Assembly: GCA_031278935.1 (NCBI GenBank)
Contig: JAITJK010000124.1
Location: 1-7,600, forward strand
DNA from: Spirochaetaceae bacterium
GTDB taxonomy: Bacteria > Spirochaetota > Spirochaetia > Treponematales > Breznakiellaceae
Reading direction: 5' to 3'
DNA length: 7,600 nt
In this document: positions 6,257 through 7,600 of the stretch, piece after piece
Position numbering within the stretch: position 1 is the first letter of the stretch
Layout: each line of letters starts with the position of its first letter
The notes under the pieces: generated by a model
What the model was told of the DNA's origin: nothing
What the model saw: the letters and a program-made list of their open reading frames with translations, nothing else
The model's database searches: none
Translations under genes and position numbers: made by a program

Positions 6257-7120
6257 CTAACGCATGGCGGTCCGGCGTTCCCGGACCGTCTGTAAACACT
6301 GCTGGAGCACGCACCCCTCGTCCCTGGCGATATAGCCTTTGAGCGTATCCAGGCTTCGTTCAAACTGTTCGATCCGGCCAAGTAACTCCTCCCGATTTTC
6401 CAGAAACAGTTCCGTCCACATAGGAGCGTTGATCATGGCAATCCGGGTTAGGTCTTCAAAACTCCCCCCGCCAAAACGGGTAATCTCCGGATCCACTTCG
6501 CAGTCAATGAGGGCCGCAGCGATAACATGGCAAAGTTGGGAGGTAAAGGCGATTTTCCTATCGTGTTCCTTTGGGCTCGTCTCGGTAATGCGGCCAAAGC
6601 CCATACGGTAGATGAGCGTTTTGAGTAGGGCCAGGTTTTCCGGCTTATTCCGGGCAAGGGGGGTGAGGATGTAATTCTTCCCCTGAAAGGAACAGCGCCG
6701 GGCGTGAATAAAACCTCCCAGCTCGCTTCCCGCCATGGGATGACCGGGGATGAAGTCCAGGTCCGGACGGAGACTCCGCTCCATGGCCGCTGCAATGCTT
6801 CCTTTAATACCCGCAATGTCCGTGATGAGGGTCCCCCTACGGAACGAGGCCATCTGGTTTTCCATAAACCGCAGCAAGGTGGTCGGGTTCAGGCAGAGAA
6901 ATACCAAGTCGCACTGGGAGAGCATAGCCTCTGGGGCATCAAAGCCCCGGTCAATGGCGCCCTCGGCCAGGGCCAGGGCCAGGGTATCCGGGTAGTGGTC
7001 GTAGGCCAGGATACGGCCCTCCTCGCGGATGATCCCCTGGGAGCGCAAGGCTAGGGCAATGGCCCCTCCCATAAGGCCTAGTCCCGCGAATCCCACGGTA
7101 TAGGTTTCCAGGGCTTTCAT
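6257..7120 (-). CDS. tyrA: Prephenate/arogenate dehydrogenase
   Basis: TyrA oxidatively decarboxylates prephenate to 4-hydroxyphenylpyruvate (or arogenate to tyrosine) in the tyrosine branch, in the cytoplasm. The 287 residues show an N-terminal Rossmann domain with GLGLMGG (12-18) after strand TVGFA. An aspartate at the end of the second strand (AYDHYP, D41) suggests NAD+ rather than NADP+, by inference. Next come DIAGIKGSI (101-109), the active-site segment FIPGHPMAGSELGG (123-136), and the helical domain with HDRKIAFTSQLCHVIAAAL (186-204) and GGSFEDLTRIA. These are the normal TyrA motifs, including the HPMAGSE histidine and the second histidine of the TSxLxH type. There is no chorismate mutase domain and no room for a C-terminal ACT domain, so feedback control by tyrosine through ACT is unlikely. 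The ATG follows the aroF stop by one base (TGACATG), with AAAGG about 6 nt upstream inside aroF. The substrate (prephenate or arogenate) cannot be decided from sequence alone. Confidence 0.93.
   Translation of the reverse strand: MKALETYTVGFAGLGLMGGAIALALRSQGIIREEGRILAYDHYPDTLALALAEGAIDRGFDAPEAMLSQCDLVFLCLNPTTLLRFMENQMASFRRGTLITDIAGIKGSIAAAMERSLRPDLDFIPGHPMAGSELGGFIHARRCSFQGKNYILTPLARNKPENLALLKTLIYRMGFGRITETSPKEHDRKIAFTSQLCHVIAAALIDCEVDPEITRFGGGSFEDLTRIAMINAPMWTELFLENREELLGRIEQFERSLDTLKGYIARDEGCVLQQCLQTVRERRTAMR
6268..6288 (-). other. Strong GC hairpin in the last codons of tyrA
   Basis: A perfect 8-bp inverted repeat, CGGTCCGG with CCGGACCG and a 5-nt loop, ends about 9 bases before the tyrA stop codon. 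No T run follows (the next bases are CCATGCGTTAGCCCC), so it is not a classical intrinsic terminator. It may be a mRNA-stabilising or attenuating structure between the aromatic genes and the barrel cassette, or a by-product of the Arg-rich coding sequence. Confidence 0.5.
6965..6984. repeat. Short tandem hexamer repeat within tyrA
   Basis: GGCCAG is repeated three times in tandem plus two bases. On the coding strand it reads CTGGCC repeats encoding Leu-Ala-Leu-Ala-Leu-Ala (about residues 47-52). Because the unit is 6 bp, copy changes would add or remove Leu-Ala pairs without a frameshift. It may be only codon preference acting on a Leu/Ala helix. Confidence 0.6.
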
Positions 7121-7121
7121 G

Positions 7122-7600
7122 TCAGGCCTTTCCGTTGGTGCAAAAAAGGGTTCGACCTTCCACTGCGGCGTAGCGCTCTAAGGTTTGCATGAGCGCGGCA
7201 AAGGTATCCGGGGTGATGGACTGTTCCCCGTCGCATAGGGCTTCTTCGGGTTTGGCGTGCACTTCCAGGATGAGGCCGTCGGCTCCCGCAGCAATGGCGG
7301 CCTTGGCCATGGCAGGAACCATCCAGCTGAGGCCCGTGGCGTGGCTGGGGTCCACAATCACCGGGAGATGGCTGTGTTTTTTCAAGATGGGTACCGCTGA
7401 AAGGTCCAGGGTATTGCGGGTATAAGACTCGAAGGTGCGGATACCCCGCTCGCACAGGATGACCCGGTCGTTGCCACCGGCCATGATATATTCTGCGGCC
7501 ATAAGTAGTTCCCGTATGGTGGCGGCATACCCTCGTTTGAGGAGGATGGGTTTCCGGCAGGAGCCCAGCTCTTTAAGGAGGGTAAAATTCTGCATATTCC
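7122..7600 (-). CDS. aroF: 3-deoxy-7-phosphoheptulonate (DAHP) synthase, type I-beta, C-terminal part
   Basis: DAHP synthase condenses phosphoenolpyruvate and erythrose 4-phosphate, the first step of the shikimate pathway. The reading frame is open to the right edge (the codon before the first visible Met is Asn, as in the family pattern RNMQNF), so the gene continues beyond the window. About 159 C-terminal residues are present; the I-beta family is usually near 340, so roughly half is missing. Visible signatures, counted from the Met at 7595, are LLKRG (18-22), the phosphate-binding Lys/Arg region; ILCERGIRTFE (46-56); NTLDLSAVP; LPVIVDPSHATG (77-88), with a metal-ligand histidine; and GLILEVHAKPEEALCDGEQS (107-126), with the Glu and Asp metal ligands. 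These match the AroA/AroF I-beta group, related to KDO8P synthase, not the E. coli I-alpha enzymes. It ends one base before tyrA, so the two are co-transcribed. Any N-terminal regulatory domain (ferredoxin-like or chorismate mutase) would lie outside the window. Confidence 0.95.
   Translation of the reverse strand, partial: NMQNFTLLKELGSCRKPILLKRGYAATIRELLMAAEYIMAGGNDRVILCERGIRTFESYTRNTLDLSAVPILKKHSHLPVIVDPSHATGLSWMVPAMAKAAIAAGADGLILEVHAKPEEALCDGEQSITPDTFAALMQTLERYAAVEGRTLFCTNGKA

Overview
All genes in this window lie on the minus strand, so transcription runs from high to low coordinates. The DNA looks moderately GC-rich by eye (roughly mid-50s percent). The exported beta-barrel-like proteins indicate a Gram-negative (diderm) envelope. 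The small barrel protein at 5638-6153 ends in a pattern (YVEPYIRGGYPF, then alternating G and hydrophobic residues) that I associate with treponemal small barrel families. A spirochaete, perhaps Treponema-like, is my best guess. This rests on recalled family resemblance, not on a search.

Reading in the direction of transcription: (1) 7600-6257 carries aromatic amino acid biosynthesis, with the C-terminal part of a type I-beta DAHP synthase (aroF, running off the right edge) followed one base later by a complete prephenate/arogenate dehydrogenase (tyrA). These are the entry step and a tyrosine-branch step of the same pathway. A strong GC hairpin lies in the last codons of tyrA. (2) 6153-3119 carries three exported proteins in a tight run: a 171-residue small beta-barrel protein, a 403-residue protein with a signal peptide, an extracytoplasmic domain and a C-terminal barrel-like half, and a 428-residue protein of similar overall plan. 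Gaps are 27 bp and a 7-bp overlap. I do not recognise a named system here, and this is the least explained part of the window. (3) 3118-2817 is a non-coding stretch holding a good sigma70-type promoter, inverted repeats and a G-rich patch. (4) 2816-105 is valS, complete, followed by a gene that overlaps it by 4 bp (ATGA) and is cut by the left edge. That gene has a strong Shine-Dalgarno site and a run of nine G in its coding strand after about 29 codons.

The three blocks are functionally distinct. tyrA and the barrel cassette are separated by about 100 bp without a convincing promoter, so read-through from the aro genes into the cassette is possible. valS has its own promoter. No tRNA, rRNA, CRISPR array, insertion sequence or phage gene was seen.
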